DNA of 64,000 nt, taken from Candidatus Borrarchaeota archaeon (GTDB taxonomy: Archaea > Asgardarchaeota > Sifarchaeia > Borrarchaeales > Borrarchaeaceae). The stretch spans positions 33,963 to 97,962 of the forward strand of contig JAEORY010000001.1 of NCBI GenBank assembly GCA_016840645.1. Direction: 5' to 3'. The translations under genes were made by a program, and so were the position numbers. Each line of letters begins with the position of its first letter. The stretch's first letter is position 1. The notes beneath the pieces were generated by a model, which had not been told where the DNA came from, ran no database searches, and saw only the letters and a program-made list of their open reading frames with translations. This document shows positions 51,301 through 59,189 of this stretch, piece after piece.

Positions 51301-51931
51301 CCACCACGTGTGTATGGGTATGCTCTTTTGTACCCTTTACGGTCTCAGTCCGCTCATCTTTCCTAACCCAATTAAAGCGGTTAGTCATATTCATCATCCA
51401 CTGGACTGAATTAAAATTATTTTTTCCAAGACCTAGTGCATTTCTCCCCATATCCAACCACCATGTCTCAGAGAGGGTCTGCCCTATCTGAACAGCCACC
51501 GCGAACTCTGGATGCTTATTCATCCAGGCTTCCATCGTGTCTTTAACAACACCTATTTCACCAGCTACCTCAGTCAACCCTCTGCCAGTTGACATCAACT
51601 GGATAACTTGAATGCAGGTCTGATCGCCTTTATATTTCGTAGGGGCGCCATAATTGTTTCTACGGCGTCTTGGCGGTGGTGAAGTTCCATTAGCTGCGGC
51701 AGCGGTAACTTCTTTTTGATACTTTTCTTCTTCTATTGTATCGAATTCTCTTCTTTTTTCTTCTATCTCTCGTTGATGGGATTCGAATAGAAAACGAGCT
51801 TTATGAGCCGACATAAATTCAAAAGGATTACCGTTACCGTCACCGTTCTTTTTATTCTTTGAACCAGGTGGACGGCCTCGACCTCTTTTTTGCCCATTTA
51901 TTGGAGCTTTACGCTGTCTTTTAAAAGCCAT
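51188..51931 (-). CDS. terS: Terminase small subunit
   Basis: The 247-residue protein has a basic, AT-hook-like start (GRGRPPGSKNKK), a charged helical region, then an HTH (LTEVAGEIGVVKDTMEAW) typical of DNA-binding small terminases. It continues with KHPEFAVAVQIGQTLSETWW and NFNSVQWMMNMTNRF. It recognises the packaging site and is the first gene of the late minus-strand operon. A divergent control region follows. Confidence 0.85.
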   Translation of the reverse strand: MAFKRQRKAPINGQKRGRGRPPGSKNKKNGDGNGNPFEFMSAHKARFLFESHQREIEEKRREFDTIEEEKYQKEVTAAAANGTSPPPRRRRNNYGAPTKYKGDQTCIQVIQLMSTGRGLTEVAGEIGVVKDTMEAWMNKHPEFAVAVQIGQTLSETWWLDMGRNALGLGKNNFNSVQWMMNMTNRFNWVRKDERTETVKGTKEHTHTHVVDEIARSSSEHTAEVIRILVESGVLSAEAQKPANTSIH

Positions 51932-52159
51932 TTTCTAAGAATTTCCAATCAGGTTACTTTAAATTATAATATAGTACCTAAAATAATTAAATAAATTTCT
52001 ATAAAAAAATTAAAAATCAAAGGAAATCGTAGAAAATAGCTAAAAATATATAAAAAAAATTAATTTGGGGCAATATATCCTGATAATTATTTATAATCTA
52101 ATCTAATTAGATCGTACAAGATTAGGAAATTTTTATTTTATATATTATATTAAGGGCAA
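51932..52159. promoter_or_regulatory. AT-rich divergent control region, left part
   Basis: No gene is seen in this stretch, which separates the minus-strand late operon from the plus-strand early genes. It is very AT-rich, with a perfect 12-bp palindrome ATCTAATTAGAT at 52101-52112 (possible operator) and several TATAAT-like boxes (TTTATAATCT at 52090-52099). Both strands probably have promoters here, but -35 boxes are not clear enough to place start sites. Confidence 0.5.
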
Positions 52160-52279
52160 ATGAAAACAAAACCAAATAAAAAACGGCAGGGGGCGAAACA
52201 AGGACCCATTAAAAACGATCAGATCACCGGCTGTTTTTTAGACTGCGCAAATAGCGCGGTATCCGTCATCGAAAGATAA
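52160..52279 (+). CDS. Possible small basic protein (39 aa)
   Basis: An ATG at 52160 preceded by AAGGGC opens a 39-codon frame to TAA at 52277-52279. The product starts basic (KTKPNKKRQGAKQG) and ends with a Cys pair (GCFLDCANSAV). It would be the first gene of the rightward operon. Support is only a weak ribosome site and composition, so this is tentative. Confidence 0.35.
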   Translation: MKTKPNKKRQGAKQGPIKNDQITGCFLDCANSAVSVIER

Positions 52280-52489
52280 GTGAACGGAATCAAGACACTT
52301 TAGGGCGGAAATTGAGGACAATCCCTTAATTGGCTGAATCGAATCAACGATCAGGGTTCAGTAAGCCAGTTTAAATTGCTAATTGATTAACCGAGCGAAA
52401 AATACGTGGTTGATATGGATGAGCTATCCTTTTATATATAAAGGATGTCTGATCGATATTAACCATAATAAATAGATAGGAGGTAAAAA
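52280..52489 (+). promoter_or_regulatory. Leader region before the first early genes
   Basis: No gene is visible. The perfect inverted repeat ATCCTTT ... AAAGGAT with a 7-nt AT loop lies at 52428-52448, about 25 nt before the ribosome site GATAGGAGGT of the next gene. It could be an operator, an attenuator or an mRNA leader hairpin. Confidence 0.45.
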
Positions 52490-52906
52490 ATGAAGCACTC
52501 TACGGATATCTATTCATTCTTTCAAATATGGAAGGATGGAAAGATAAAACCAACTCCCTATGAGGGCGGTGATTCAACCCTTCCTAAAGGCGAAAGCGTT
52601 ATTTTCGCCTTTAGGGATAGAAGGGTTTTAGGAGCAGAGGTCGTGATTACTATACCAGATAATATCCCCCATGAGGTTGGGGGTTATTATGCGTATGGTT
52701 ACGATAATGCTCTTCACATCAAAGAGGAGCTTTATATCAGGCAAGAAGTTCCTCTGTCAATCTGCGATGTAGAAATAGATGAAATCCCAGAAATAGATGA
52801 TTTCGTCTACGATTGCCCTGAAAAAATTACAGGCAATCCTTTTACGGTTAGTTTTCGTAAAAAATCGCTTGCCTTTTTATCAACATATCAAAGGAGGGAA
52901 AAATGA
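52490..52906 (+). CDS. Hypothetical early protein
   Basis: The 138-residue protein (KHSTDIYSFFQIWKDGKIKP ... FVYDCPEKITGNPFTVSFRK) has no recognised family. It is a mixed alpha/beta protein with an acidic middle (VEIDEIPEIDDF). A strong AGGAGG site and its place at the head of the early operon suggest high early expression. It overlaps the next gene by 4 bp (ATGA). Confidence 0.55.
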   Translation: MKHSTDIYSFFQIWKDGKIKPTPYEGGDSTLPKGESVIFAFRDRRVLGAEVVITIPDNIPHEVGGYYAYGYDNALHIKEELYIRQEVPLSICDVEIDEIPEIDDFVYDCPEKITGNPFTVSFRKKSLAFLSTYQRREK

Positions 52907-53604
52907 AAACTATTAGTAGCATCAAATTAGAAGGGCTAACGACCGAGGTAGGGTGCCATGACGACGTTCCCCTACCGTGGGGAACTGTAAACGTCGAAAC
53001 CTGCCGAATTAGCGGTAGGTTGCATTCTACTCGTGGAGGCGCGTGGTATTGGCGTCTTCCGGAAGATGCCATAATCGGCTATGGAGAATTTTGCCCGTAT
53101 GTCGATTTCTATTTCTCCGGACGGGTAGAGAGGACCTCTCGCCGAGATGACATCCCCGAAGATGGATGGGGGATGCGAATCGGCGACAGGTGCTGGCTTT
53201 ATTTGGAAGGCGAGATCTCGCCGTGCTGGTTGAAAAGGTTAGAGAACCTGCTCGTGTGCGATCAATTCGGAGTAAATTCCGAAAAAGCTCAACGGCAAGG
53301 GCATCTAACAGTGGAGGATATTAGCATGACACCTGCCCGGTTGGTAGCCCAGAACTTTCCGCTATGGAAAGACACCGGTCATCAAATGGACCTGCTAACC
53401 AGGCGAAAAATATACAATCACCAGTTTTTCGGGGATTGTAGGATTTTCTTCGTCGATGATCGCAGATACAGAGTTGAACCGTGGGTTTGGCTCGTCTATT
53501 GCGTGGATTCGACATGGGTGGTTAGCCCGGACCACCCTGATGATCCAATCTTATTGTCACCGGGATGGTACAGAGCAGAGCATCCGGTTAAATCTTACAG
53601 ATAA
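52903..53604 (+). CDS. Hypothetical early protein
   Basis: The 233-residue protein has many Trp, Arg and Cys (RGGAWYWRLPEDAIIGYGEF; GDRCWLYLEGEISPCWLKRL) and a composition that is more GC-rich than its neighbours by eye. This suggests separate origin. No family is recognised. Its start overlaps the previous stop, so the two genes form a unit. The first structured RNA leader begins 20 nt after its stop. Confidence 0.5.
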   Translation: MKTISSIKLEGLTTEVGCHDDVPLPWGTVNVETCRISGRLHSTRGGAWYWRLPEDAIIGYGEFCPYVDFYFSGRVERTSRRDDIPEDGWGMRIGDRCWLYLEGEISPCWLKRLENLLVCDQFGVNSEKAQRQGHLTVEDISMTPARLVAQNFPLWKDTGHQMDLLTRRKIYNHQFFGDCRIFFVDDRRYRVEPWVWLVYCVDSTWVVSPDHPDDPILLSPGWYRAEHPVKSYR

Positions 53605-53623
53605 TGATGGAATCCTTTTGGAC

Positions 53624-53689
53624 CAGCAAGATAGCCATTAAGACTTGTGCGTTGCTGGTCGGCTTGGAGGACCGATCAGCAGGTTGGCT
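53624..53689 (+). ncRNA. Structured leader RNA, family A, copy 1
   Basis: The element has an outer stem AGCCA (53633-53637) / TGGCT (53685-53689), a conserved 16-nt single strand TTAAGACTTGTGCGTT, and a 9-bp hairpin GCTGGTCGG / CCGATCAGC with loop CTTGGAGGA. The loop contains a Shine-Dalgarno-like GGAGGA. Copy 3 at 56079 keeps the stem with different bases, which is real covariation. It lies 12-14 nt before the ribosome site of the next gene. Confidence 0.7.
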
Positions 53690-53716
53690 TTTAACTTTTA
53701 ACAAGGGAGGTACAAA

Positions 53717-53974
53717 ATGGCATGGACACCAACAAAGTGGGCATGTGGTCACGAGGGCCACATGCAATTATACGGAAAACATTCAGCTCGGGAATCGAAG
53801 GTGGCATATGAAGCCGGCAGGGTTTGCATGGTATGCTGGCTGATTGACGAGTGGGCCGAATCAAATGACCCGCGTTCGAAACGAGATGACCGCATGCAAC
53901 TAGCGGAGAAGATAGCTGGAGGAAAAGGTATTCGGATTGATATCACAAAAGATTGCTCATATATGAGCACCTAA
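53717..53974 (+). CDS. Small zinc-ribbon-like protein
   Basis: The 85-residue protein has WACGHEGHMQLYG and RVCMVCWLIDEW, giving a C-x-H-x-x-H ... C-x-x-C layout that would bind zinc. The C-terminal part is a charged helix (DDRMQLAEKIAGG). It is preceded by structured leader RNA A and the site AAGGGAGG. It may be a host-takeover or transcription-modifying protein. Confidence 0.55.
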   Translation: MAWTPTKWACGHEGHMQLYGKHSARESKVAYEAGRVCMVCWLIDEWAESNDPRSKRDDRMQLAEKIAGGKGIRIDITKDCSYMST

Positions 53975-53981
53975 AGGTTAA

Positions 53982-54037
53982 CCTCAGTTTAAGCCCTATG
54001 GAAACATAGGGCTTATGCGGATGTTAACTCAAAACAA
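53982..54037 (+). ncRNA. Structured leader RNA, family B, copy 1
   Basis: The element starts CCTCAGTTT, has a perfect 10-bp hairpin AAGCCCTATG-GAAA-CATAGGGCTT (53991-54014) with a GNRA tetraloop, and ends ATGCGGATGTTAACTC then AAAACAA. Copy 2 at 54687 keeps the flanks and the stem but with different stem bases (AAGCGCCAT / ATGGCGCTT). It ends at the ribosome site of the next gene. Confidence 0.7.
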
Positions 54038-54052
54038 GGGGAGGTAGGAAAA

Positions 54053-54319
54053 ATGAAATACAAATCAAAATGCTTACAACATTTAAATGCAACGCCAAAA
54101 CCTTTAGTTGAAGGATTAATTACAATTAATGCAAAATTTGAAGTAAATACAAAACAAAAACAGAGAATCATATTATTCGAAACAAAAAAAGGCGGGTACG
54201 TTCTCCCTAATGAATTTTCTGTCGTAATTTACTACCATACAAACACAATTGGATTCAATAATCTTACATATGCTAAGGCATCGGCAATTTTCTGGGCATT
54301 GGCTTCTAATTTAGATTAA
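54053..54319 (+). CDS. Hypothetical small early protein
   Basis: The 88-residue basic protein (KYKSKCLQHLNATPKPLVEG ... ASAIFWALASNLD) has no recognised family. It is more AT-rich than its neighbours. It has a GGGGAGG site and is preceded by leader RNA B, then followed by leader RNA A, so it lies in the alternating RNA series. Confidence 0.5.
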   Translation: MKYKSKCLQHLNATPKPLVEGLITINAKFEVNTKQKQRIILFETKKGGYVLPNEFSVVIYYHTNTIGFNNLTYAKASAIFWALASNLD

Positions 54320-54332
54320 TCTGAATCTCTAA

Positions 54333-54398
54333 CAGCAAGATAGCCATTAAGACTTGTGCGTTGCTGGTCGGCTTGGAGGACCGATCAGCGGGTTGGCT
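54333..54398 (+). ncRNA. Structured leader RNA, family A, copy 2
   Basis: It is nearly identical to copy 1 from CAGCAAGATAGCC to GTTGGCT, with only one base change (GCGGG for GCAGG). The outer stem AGCCA/TGGCT and the hairpin are unchanged. It ends about 18 nt before the ATAGGAGG site of the next gene. Confidence 0.7.
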
Positions 54399-54428
54399 AA
54401 AACATTTAAATAGATAGGAGGTAGGAAA

Positions 54429-54686
54429 ATGACAAATTTGCATGAATTACAAAAATCTGGAATTAACATAGAATTTGGCAGGTGGTCCGGACAACACCCA
54501 GGCCTAAACAAATCATTTCTGGTTCATAATTCCACTGCAAAAAAAATAATGGAATATCATAATTCTGGCTACAAAATTATAGTCGGTAACTCGCCATATG
54601 GACCTGGAATTATGATATCTCAATTCAATTCCCGATATCATGGGCATTCAATCAGAACTATCAGAGCAGTCAAAAAATCAAGCTAG
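54429..54686 (+). CDS. Hypothetical small early protein
   Basis: The 85-residue protein (TNLHELQKSGINIEFGRWSG ... IRTIRAVKKSS) is basic with several Asn and Gly and ends in a Lys/Ser tail. No family is recognised. It has an AGGAGG site preceded by leader RNA A and is directly followed by leader RNA B. Confidence 0.5.
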   Translation: MTNLHELQKSGINIEFGRWSGQHPGLNKSFLVHNSTAKKIMEYHNSGYKIIVGNSPYGPGIMISQFNSRYHGHSIRTIRAVKKSS

Positions 54687-54744
54687 CCTCAGTTTAAGCG
54701 CCATGCTCAGGTATGGCGCTTATGCGGATGTTAACTCAAAACAA
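54687..54744 (+). ncRNA. Structured leader RNA, family B, copy 2
   Basis: CCTCAGTTT is followed by the hairpin AAGCGCCAT-GCTCAGGT-ATGGCGCTT (54696-54721) and then ATGCGGATGTTAACTC and AAAACAA. Against copy 1, several pairs in the stem changed on both sides (for example CCTATG/CATAGG to GCCAT/ATGGC), while the flanks are identical. It lies immediately before the GGGAGG site of the next gene. Confidence 0.7.
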
Positions 54745-54758
54745 AGGGAGGTAGGAAA

Positions 54759-54980
54759 ATGACAAATTCAGAAAGACTCGAACTGGCAGAAAGAGTCAGA
54801 AAAGCAATTGAATCAAAAAGCCTCGATCATGCCCTATTAAAAGAACGAGATGAAATCGAGCGATTCTTGAACGTTAAAGCTGATGAATTACCCATTAATG
54901 TTTTGGTTGATTGCCATGTGGCAGTAGCAAGTGACGATATGATGGAATTACATCATATCGGATATGGGGTGAGAAGATGA
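54759..54980 (+). CDS. Hypothetical small early protein
   Basis: The 73-residue protein is charged and helical (TNSERLELAERVRKAIESKS; ERDEIERFLNVKADELPINV). No family is recognised. It is preceded by leader RNA B and a GGGAGG site, and its stop overlaps the next start (ATGA). Confidence 0.5.
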   Translation: MTNSERLELAERVRKAIESKSLDHALLKERDEIERFLNVKADELPINVLVDCHVAVASDDMMELHHIGYGVRR

Positions 54981-55096
54981 AAGGGGCGATCACAAAAAAG
55001 AACTTTTTCGGGATTTGGAGGGCTTTTGGATTGAAGAAAGCCATTAAGGTTCTTTTTTCCAGAAGCCCAGTGGCATTGAATTTACTGATGTTATAA
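54977..55096 (+). CDS. Small basic protein (39 aa)
   Basis: The ATG at 54977 overlaps the previous stop, and the frame ends at TAA 55094-55096, just before the AGGAGG of the next gene. The product is basic and amphipathic (KKNFFGIWRAFGLKKAIKVL). Coupling to both neighbours supports it. It may bind membranes or nucleic acid. Confidence 0.5.
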   Translation: MKGAITKKNFFGIWRAFGLKKAIKVLFSRSPVALNLLML

Positions 55097-55110
55097 GGAG
55101 GTAAAAGAAG

Positions 55111-55350
55111 ATGAAAAAAGGTCAAATGGTAAGAATTATAAGTGTACCAACCTCAACCGACGAATACTTAATAGGTCAGGCCGGTAAGATTATGAAGGTC
55201 GAAAAAGGCAAATGCACGCTTTTTCATGTCAGCATCCCAGGGCAGCATCGTAACCTGAGAATGTTTGAGGATGAAATCGAACCGGTCAGAGAAGATAGAT
55301 ATTTGCCACCAAATATGCTATCAGCAATAGCTGAAATAAACGGAGGTTAA
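55111..55350 (+). CDS. Small protein with KOW/SH3-like opening
   Basis: The 79-residue protein opens KKGQMVRIISVPTSTDEYLI and continues GQAGKIMKVEKGKCTLFHVS, the pattern of a small SH3-like barrel (KOW-type) as in NusG and ribosomal proteins. The C terminus is acidic. It may bind nucleic acid or ribosomes. It has an AAGGAGG site. Confidence 0.5.
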   Translation: MKKGQMVRIISVPTSTDEYLIGQAGKIMKVEKGKCTLFHVSIPGQHRNLRMFEDEIEPVREDRYLPPNMLSAIAEINGG

Positions 55351-55352
55351 AA

Positions 55353-55490
55353 ATGCGATCCTTTTTGTATGCGTTACTTAGGATTTTAAATGATCTGAAT
55401 GCAGTCAAAAAAAACAAGGTAGGTCGGCGGATCGGTAGACGAGCCGCTGGCAAGGTTACACAGAAAATGATGAATAAAATTTTTAAATGA
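55353..55490 (+). CDS. Small basic phage protein (45 aa)
   Basis: The ATG at 55353 follows GGAGGTTAAAA, and the frame ends at TGA 55488-55490. The product reads RSFLYALLRILNDLNAVKKN then KVGRRIGRRAAGKVTQKMMN, a layout typical of short phage proteins with a hydrophobic head and a Lys/Arg-rich body. The function is unknown. A strong ribosome site supports it. Confidence 0.6.
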   Translation: MRSFLYALLRILNDLNAVKKNKVGRRIGRRAAGKVTQKMMNKIFK

Positions 55491-55502
55491 AGGGAGGTAA
55501 AT

Positions 55503-55775
55503 ATGAAATCTGACCTACAAAGAGTATTAGAAAGCGAAGGATGGGTTGATGAATCATGGAAAACCGAGTTCATCTGTGACTACCTCGAAGAAAGAGGCCA
55601 CTATGTTAATTATTCTGATCTGTCAGAACCCGTCATCGAATTCCTGATGGGTGAAATCGGGCTTGAAAGCTATATGTATGTATCGGTCCGATATGGTTTA
55701 GAACCACTGACAGCAAAGGCAATGATCAGAGATATGCTGAAAGCCGAAAAACTAATGGAGGATAAAAATGTCTAA
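55503..55775 (+). CDS. Hypothetical small acidic protein
   Basis: The 90-residue protein (KSDLQRVLESEGWVDESWKT ... AMIRDMLKAEKLMEDKNV) is acidic and helical. No family is recognised. It has a GGGAGGT site and overlaps the next gene by 8 bp. Confidence 0.5.
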   Translation: MKSDLQRVLESEGWVDESWKTEFICDYLEERGHYVNYSDLSEPVIEFLMGEIGLESYMYVSVRYGLEPLTAKAMIRDMLKAEKLMEDKNV

Positions 55776-56070
55776 ACCTACTTTCACCTTTAAAAAAATG
55801 ATTCATACCGGCAGGTACAAAGGCTTCGAAAAAGACTTTACCGATATAAAACTTAAAAGAAAAATCGTCGGCTACATTCGTGAAGTTGAATTTCGTAAAT
55901 ATAAAATTAGTTTTGCTGTTAAAAAAGAACCAACAAAAGAAGATCCTGCACCTTTCAGATGGGTCAGATTAGTTATTCAGTTTAAAACAGAAAAAGAAGC
56001 AAGAGAATTCCTAAAAGAAAGAGCAGAAGATATCATCAATAAATATGATCTTTATTCTTTTGATGACTAA
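55768..56070 (+). CDS. Hypothetical basic protein
   Basis: The 100-residue protein is Lys-rich with beta-strand character (KIVGYIREVEFRKYKISFAV; FRWVRLVIQFKTEKEAREFL). The pattern suggests a nucleic-acid-binding fold, but no family is recognised. It is followed by the third copy of leader RNA A. Confidence 0.5.
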   Translation: MSKPTFTFKKMIHTGRYKGFEKDFTDIKLKRKIVGYIREVEFRKYKISFAVKKEPTKEDPAPFRWVRLVIQFKTEKEAREFLKERAEDIINKYDLYSFDD

Positions 56071-56078
56071 AAATCAAA

Positions 56079-56145
56079 CAGCAAGATAGCCATTAAGACT
56101 TGTGCGTTGCCAGTGAGCTTAGGAGGACTTACTGGCGGGTTGGCT
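56079..56145 (+). ncRNA. Structured leader RNA, family A, copy 3
   Basis: It has the same frame as copies 1 and 2 (CAGCAAGATAGCCATTAAG, then TTGTGCGTT), but the hairpin is now GCCAGTGAG-CTTAGGAGGA-CTTACTGGC (56109-56136). The stem bases changed together while the SD-like loop GGAGGA stayed. This is strong evidence for selection on structure. It lies upstream of the sigma-like gene. Confidence 0.75.
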
Positions 56146-56186
56146 GTTAAACTTTTAATTATTAAATAATAGGAGGTTGCACAACT

Positions 56187-56717
56187 ATGGATATGAATAA
56201 GTTATGGGAAGAAAACGAAAAAACAATCAATTACCTATCAGGTTCTTTTTGGAACAGCTACCCAAAGATAGATAAAGAAGAGTATCGGGATAATGCTATT
56301 GACTGCTTCATCAGATGCTGTGAAAGATATCAAGAAGAAAGCAATAATGGAGCCTGTTTCAATACCTACCTACACACCAGCATTAAGCAGTATTTCAAAG
56401 GGATGATCGTCAACCACAGCCAGCAGCAGCATGATATAACAGAGTACAGTGAAGAACAGGCAATAAACAAGCTATCGCCAGAAAAAATGGTAGCTTTTAA
56501 GAATCAACTTGAATGCCTGAGCCAAGATGCTATCAACGTCATTAACCACATCCTTTTCGCCGCAGATGAAGTGAATAATACCGGCCGCTATGCAGCGACT
56601 CATGCCAGCATAACGAAAGGAGAGCTTAGAAAGAAGCTTCAAAAGAAGTGGTTCGGCAGAGGTGGGCAAAAAAGGGTAAATAAAGCATTTAAGGAAATCA
56701 AATCAGCAATGGCTTAA
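56187..56717 (+). CDS. Sigma-factor-like phage protein
   Basis: The 176-residue protein begins with a helical region like sigma region 2 (IDKEEYRDNAIDCFIRCCER then FNTYLHTSIKQYFKGM). It ends in a basic helical tail (GQKRVNKAFKEIKSAM) that could be a DNA-binding unit. A phage sigma-like transcription factor is plausible, perhaps directing RNA polymerase to later genes. No -10 or -35 recognition motif is proven. It is preceded by leader RNA A and a GGAGG site. Confidence 0.45.
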   Translation: MDMNKLWEENEKTINYLSGSFWNSYPKIDKEEYRDNAIDCFIRCCERYQEESNNGACFNTYLHTSIKQYFKGMIVNHSQQQHDITEYSEEQAINKLSPEKMVAFKNQLECLSQDAINVINHILFAADEVNNTGRYAATHASITKGELRKKLQKKWFGRGGQKRVNKAFKEIKSAMA

Positions 56718-56765
56718 TAATTTTTCCTATTAGATAGTTATAATATTTAAAGGAGGTTTAAAAAA

Positions 56766-58799
56766 ATGTCTGATAAAAGACAAATATATCAGATGATCGA
56801 TGAAAGTGATGAATTCACCATTGGCTGTCTTCTTGAGCTTCATTCAAGGCAGACATGGGATGAGCAGTACAGTCGATCAACCGATGAAGCAAACAGTGTA
56901 GGATTTAATAAAATCGATGCTTCCCCAATGTCTAACATCGCAGAATTCTATATTCAAAAAGAATTCATAACTCCAAAACAGATCGCCTTTGTAAAGAAGA
57001 TAATCAAGAAGTATCATGGGCAATTAAGCACTAACATCACACCAAGACCAATCAAAAGATTACCGCAGCAGCCCCAAGCAGACGAGGAATACAAAAAAGT
57101 CGAAAAGATGAATGGAAATAAATTGGCCATCATCTTCCGTTTCCCTCGTGGTGATAAGAGATTCAGGGAAACGGTTGCAGATATCAAAAGCAAGGTTGCA
57201 GGTCGACGGTGGGAGCCGGAGCTACCAGGCAAACCCTGGACTTGCCCTCTATCTATTGAAAATATTGAGGCTCTTAATAATCTGGGATTTGAGATCCCAA
57301 ATGACCTTAAAGAATGGCAGCAGCAGATGACCGCACCAATCGATGATATCCCAGAGGTCGATATCCCAGGTTTAAAAGGAGAGTTATATCCCTTTCAGAA
57401 GAAGGGGGTTGAGTGGATTGAAAGCAGAAACGGCCGGGCACTAATTGCAGACGAGATGGGTCTGGGGAAAACAGTTCAAGCTCTGGCTTGGCTACAACTC
57501 CACCCTGAAGCTCGCCCTGCCCTTATTATCTGCCCTGCATCAGTAAAGCTGAATTGGCATAGGGAGGCACATCGTTGGCTTGATAAACCAAATGTCACCG
57601 TCTTATACGGTAGATATGATAAAGATAAACCTCTCAAAATAGATGATGATTCAATCATCATCTGCAATTACGATATACTACCTAACCAAACAATCCGCGA
57701 AAAAAGAACCGGTATGAAAGATAGAATCGTTGAGCTGCCAAACACAGGCTGGGCTGATGCGCTAAAGAAAGTAGGTTTAAAAGTAATCGTGACGGATGAA
57801 TCTCACTATACCAAAAACAGCAAAGCCCTAAGAACAAAGGCGGTAAAAAAGCTTGCTAAATATGCAGACAATATGATCGCCTTATCAGGGACGCCAATCA
57901 CGAATCGACCAGTTGAATTCTTCAATACGATCAATATGGTCAACCCTAGGATATTCCCTAAATTCTGGGATTACGCTAAGCGATATTGCGATGCAAAGAA
58001 TAATGGATTCGGTTGGGATTTTAGCGGAGCAACTAATACAAAGGAGCTACATGATAAACTAACAAAAACTTGCATGATCCGCCGCAAAAAGGCTGAGGTC
58101 TTGCCTGATCTACCAAAAAAGGTTAGATCAGTAGTGCCGCTTGAGATTGATAACAGAGAGGAATATAACAGAGCAGCTGCAAATATTATCAGATGGATCG
58201 AAGAAAATGAAGGCTTGGAGCAAGCAAAAAAGGCGAAGCAAGCCGAGGTATTGGTTGAATTTGAAAAACTGAAACAGCTTGCTGTGAAAGGCAAACTTGA
58301 TCAGGCCATCAAGTGGATTGAGGACTTTATTGACATAGATGGTAAATTAGTTGTATTCGCCGATCACCAATTCACAATCAATGCCCTGATGAAAAAGTTC
58401 GGCAAAAAGGCAGTGAAGATTGATGGCTCCACCCCTCAGAAAGAAAGGCAAAATGTAGTTGATCGATTTCAGAATGATGACAGCATCCGCCTATTTATTG
58501 GAAGTAAGGCCGCGAAGGAAGGGATCACATTAACTGCATCGAGCAATACTTGTTTTCTTGAACTTTGGTGGGTCCCCGGCGATCACAGCCAAGCTGAAGA
58601 CAGAGTCCATAGAATCGGCCAGGAAGCTGATTCCGTTAATGCATGGTACCTAATCGCAGAGAGAACAATCGAGGAAGGGCTTGCCACTATCCTCGATGAA
58701 AAGCAAAAGGTATTATCGTCGGTTCTTGACGGAGAAGATACTGACGATTCATCAGTTTTAATCGAACTTTTAAATCATTACAAGAAAGGAGGTTATTAA
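56766..58799 (+). CDS. SNF2-family DNA helicase
   Basis: The 677-residue protein has all seven helicase motifs: Q-motif region YPFQKKGVEW; Walker A ADEMGLGKTVQALAW; DEAH-box form TDESHYTKN; ALSGTPITNRPVEFF; IVGFADHQ-type motif IV region (KLVVFADHQFT); DGSTPQKERQ; QAEDRVHRIGQ. This matches SMARCAL1/HARP-like annealing helicases, which rewind or remodel DNA at forks. An N-terminal extension (about 1-160) is unassigned. It lies in the replication operon. Confidence 0.9.
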   Translation: MSDKRQIYQMIDESDEFTIGCLLELHSRQTWDEQYSRSTDEANSVGFNKIDASPMSNIAEFYIQKEFITPKQIAFVKKIIKKYHGQLSTNITPRPIKRLPQQPQADEEYKKVEKMNGNKLAIIFRFPRGDKRFRETVADIKSKVAGRRWEPELPGKPWTCPLSIENIEALNNLGFEIPNDLKEWQQQMTAPIDDIPEVDIPGLKGELYPFQKKGVEWIESRNGRALIADEMGLGKTVQALAWLQLHPEARPALIICPASVKLNWHREAHRWLDKPNVTVLYGRYDKDKPLKIDDDSIIICNYDILPNQTIREKRTGMKDRIVELPNTGWADALKKVGLKVIVTDESHYTKNSKALRTKAVKKLAKYADNMIALSGTPITNRPVEFFNTINMVNPRIFPKFWDYAKRYCDAKNNGFGWDFSGATNTKELHDKLTKTCMIRRKKAEVLPDLPKKVRSVVPLEIDNREEYNRAAANIIRWIEENEGLEQAKKAKQAEVLVEFEKLKQLAVKGKLDQAIKWIEDFIDIDGKLVVFADHQFTINALMKKFGKKAVKIDGSTPQKERQNVVDRFQNDDSIRLFIGSKAAKEGITLTASSNTCFLELWWVPGDHSQAEDRVHRIGQEADSVNAWYLIAERTIEEGLATILDEKQKVLSSVLDGEDTDDSSVLIELLNHYKKGGY

Positions 58800-59020
58800 T
58801 GGCCAAAAAGCAGATGGTAATAACATTAATGAAAGAAAAGGGTTTGGTGCAGATCGAAGGATTCAAAACACCCATAGAAATCAAAAAGCCAGAAGGTTGC
58901 ATTGGCATCATGTACGCATGGGAATCAAAAGCAGCTGCATATCATTGGTATGGGAAAAAGGTACCAACAGTTAGGATTGAATATGATAAGAGTAAGAAAG
59001 GCAGCAATAAAGAGAATTAG
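58799..59020 (+). CDS. Hypothetical small basic protein
   Basis: The 73-residue protein (AKKQMVITLMKEKGLVQIEG ... TVRIEYDKSKKGSNKEN) is basic with two beta strands and a Lys-rich tail. Its ATG overlaps the helicase stop (TAATG), so the two are coupled. No family is recognised. Confidence 0.45.
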   Translation: MAKKQMVITLMKEKGLVQIEGFKTPIEIKKPEGCIGIMYAWESKAAAYHWYGKKVPTVRIEYDKSKKGSNKEN

Positions 59021-59189
59021 AAAAGCACCAGTTAAGCAAAAAATAAACCGCTGGTGGCATTATAATCTAACAAGAGACAATCTATTAGAGTTCGGGATAT
59101 ATAGGGATTGGATGATACCCTATATATCCTTTGATAAAGCGATGAAGTTAGCTGGAGAAAAATTTACAGACAAAAGGAGCAACCAATGA
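58983..59189 (+). CDS. Hypothetical basic protein
   Basis: The start at ATG 58983 gives 68 residues (IRVRKAAIKRIRKAPVKQKI ... SFDKAMKLAGEKF). The N-terminal half is extremely basic. It overlaps both neighbours. It may bind nucleic acid. No family is recognised. Confidence 0.45.
   Translation: MIRVRKAAIKRIRKAPVKQKINRWWHYNLTRDNLLEFGIYRDWMIPYISFDKAMKLAGEKFTDKRSNQ

Noticed and set aside
51932..52489. tRNA gene or integrase attachment site in the divergent region
   Set aside because: No cloverleaf or CCA-ended structure and no integrase were found; only short palindromes are visible.
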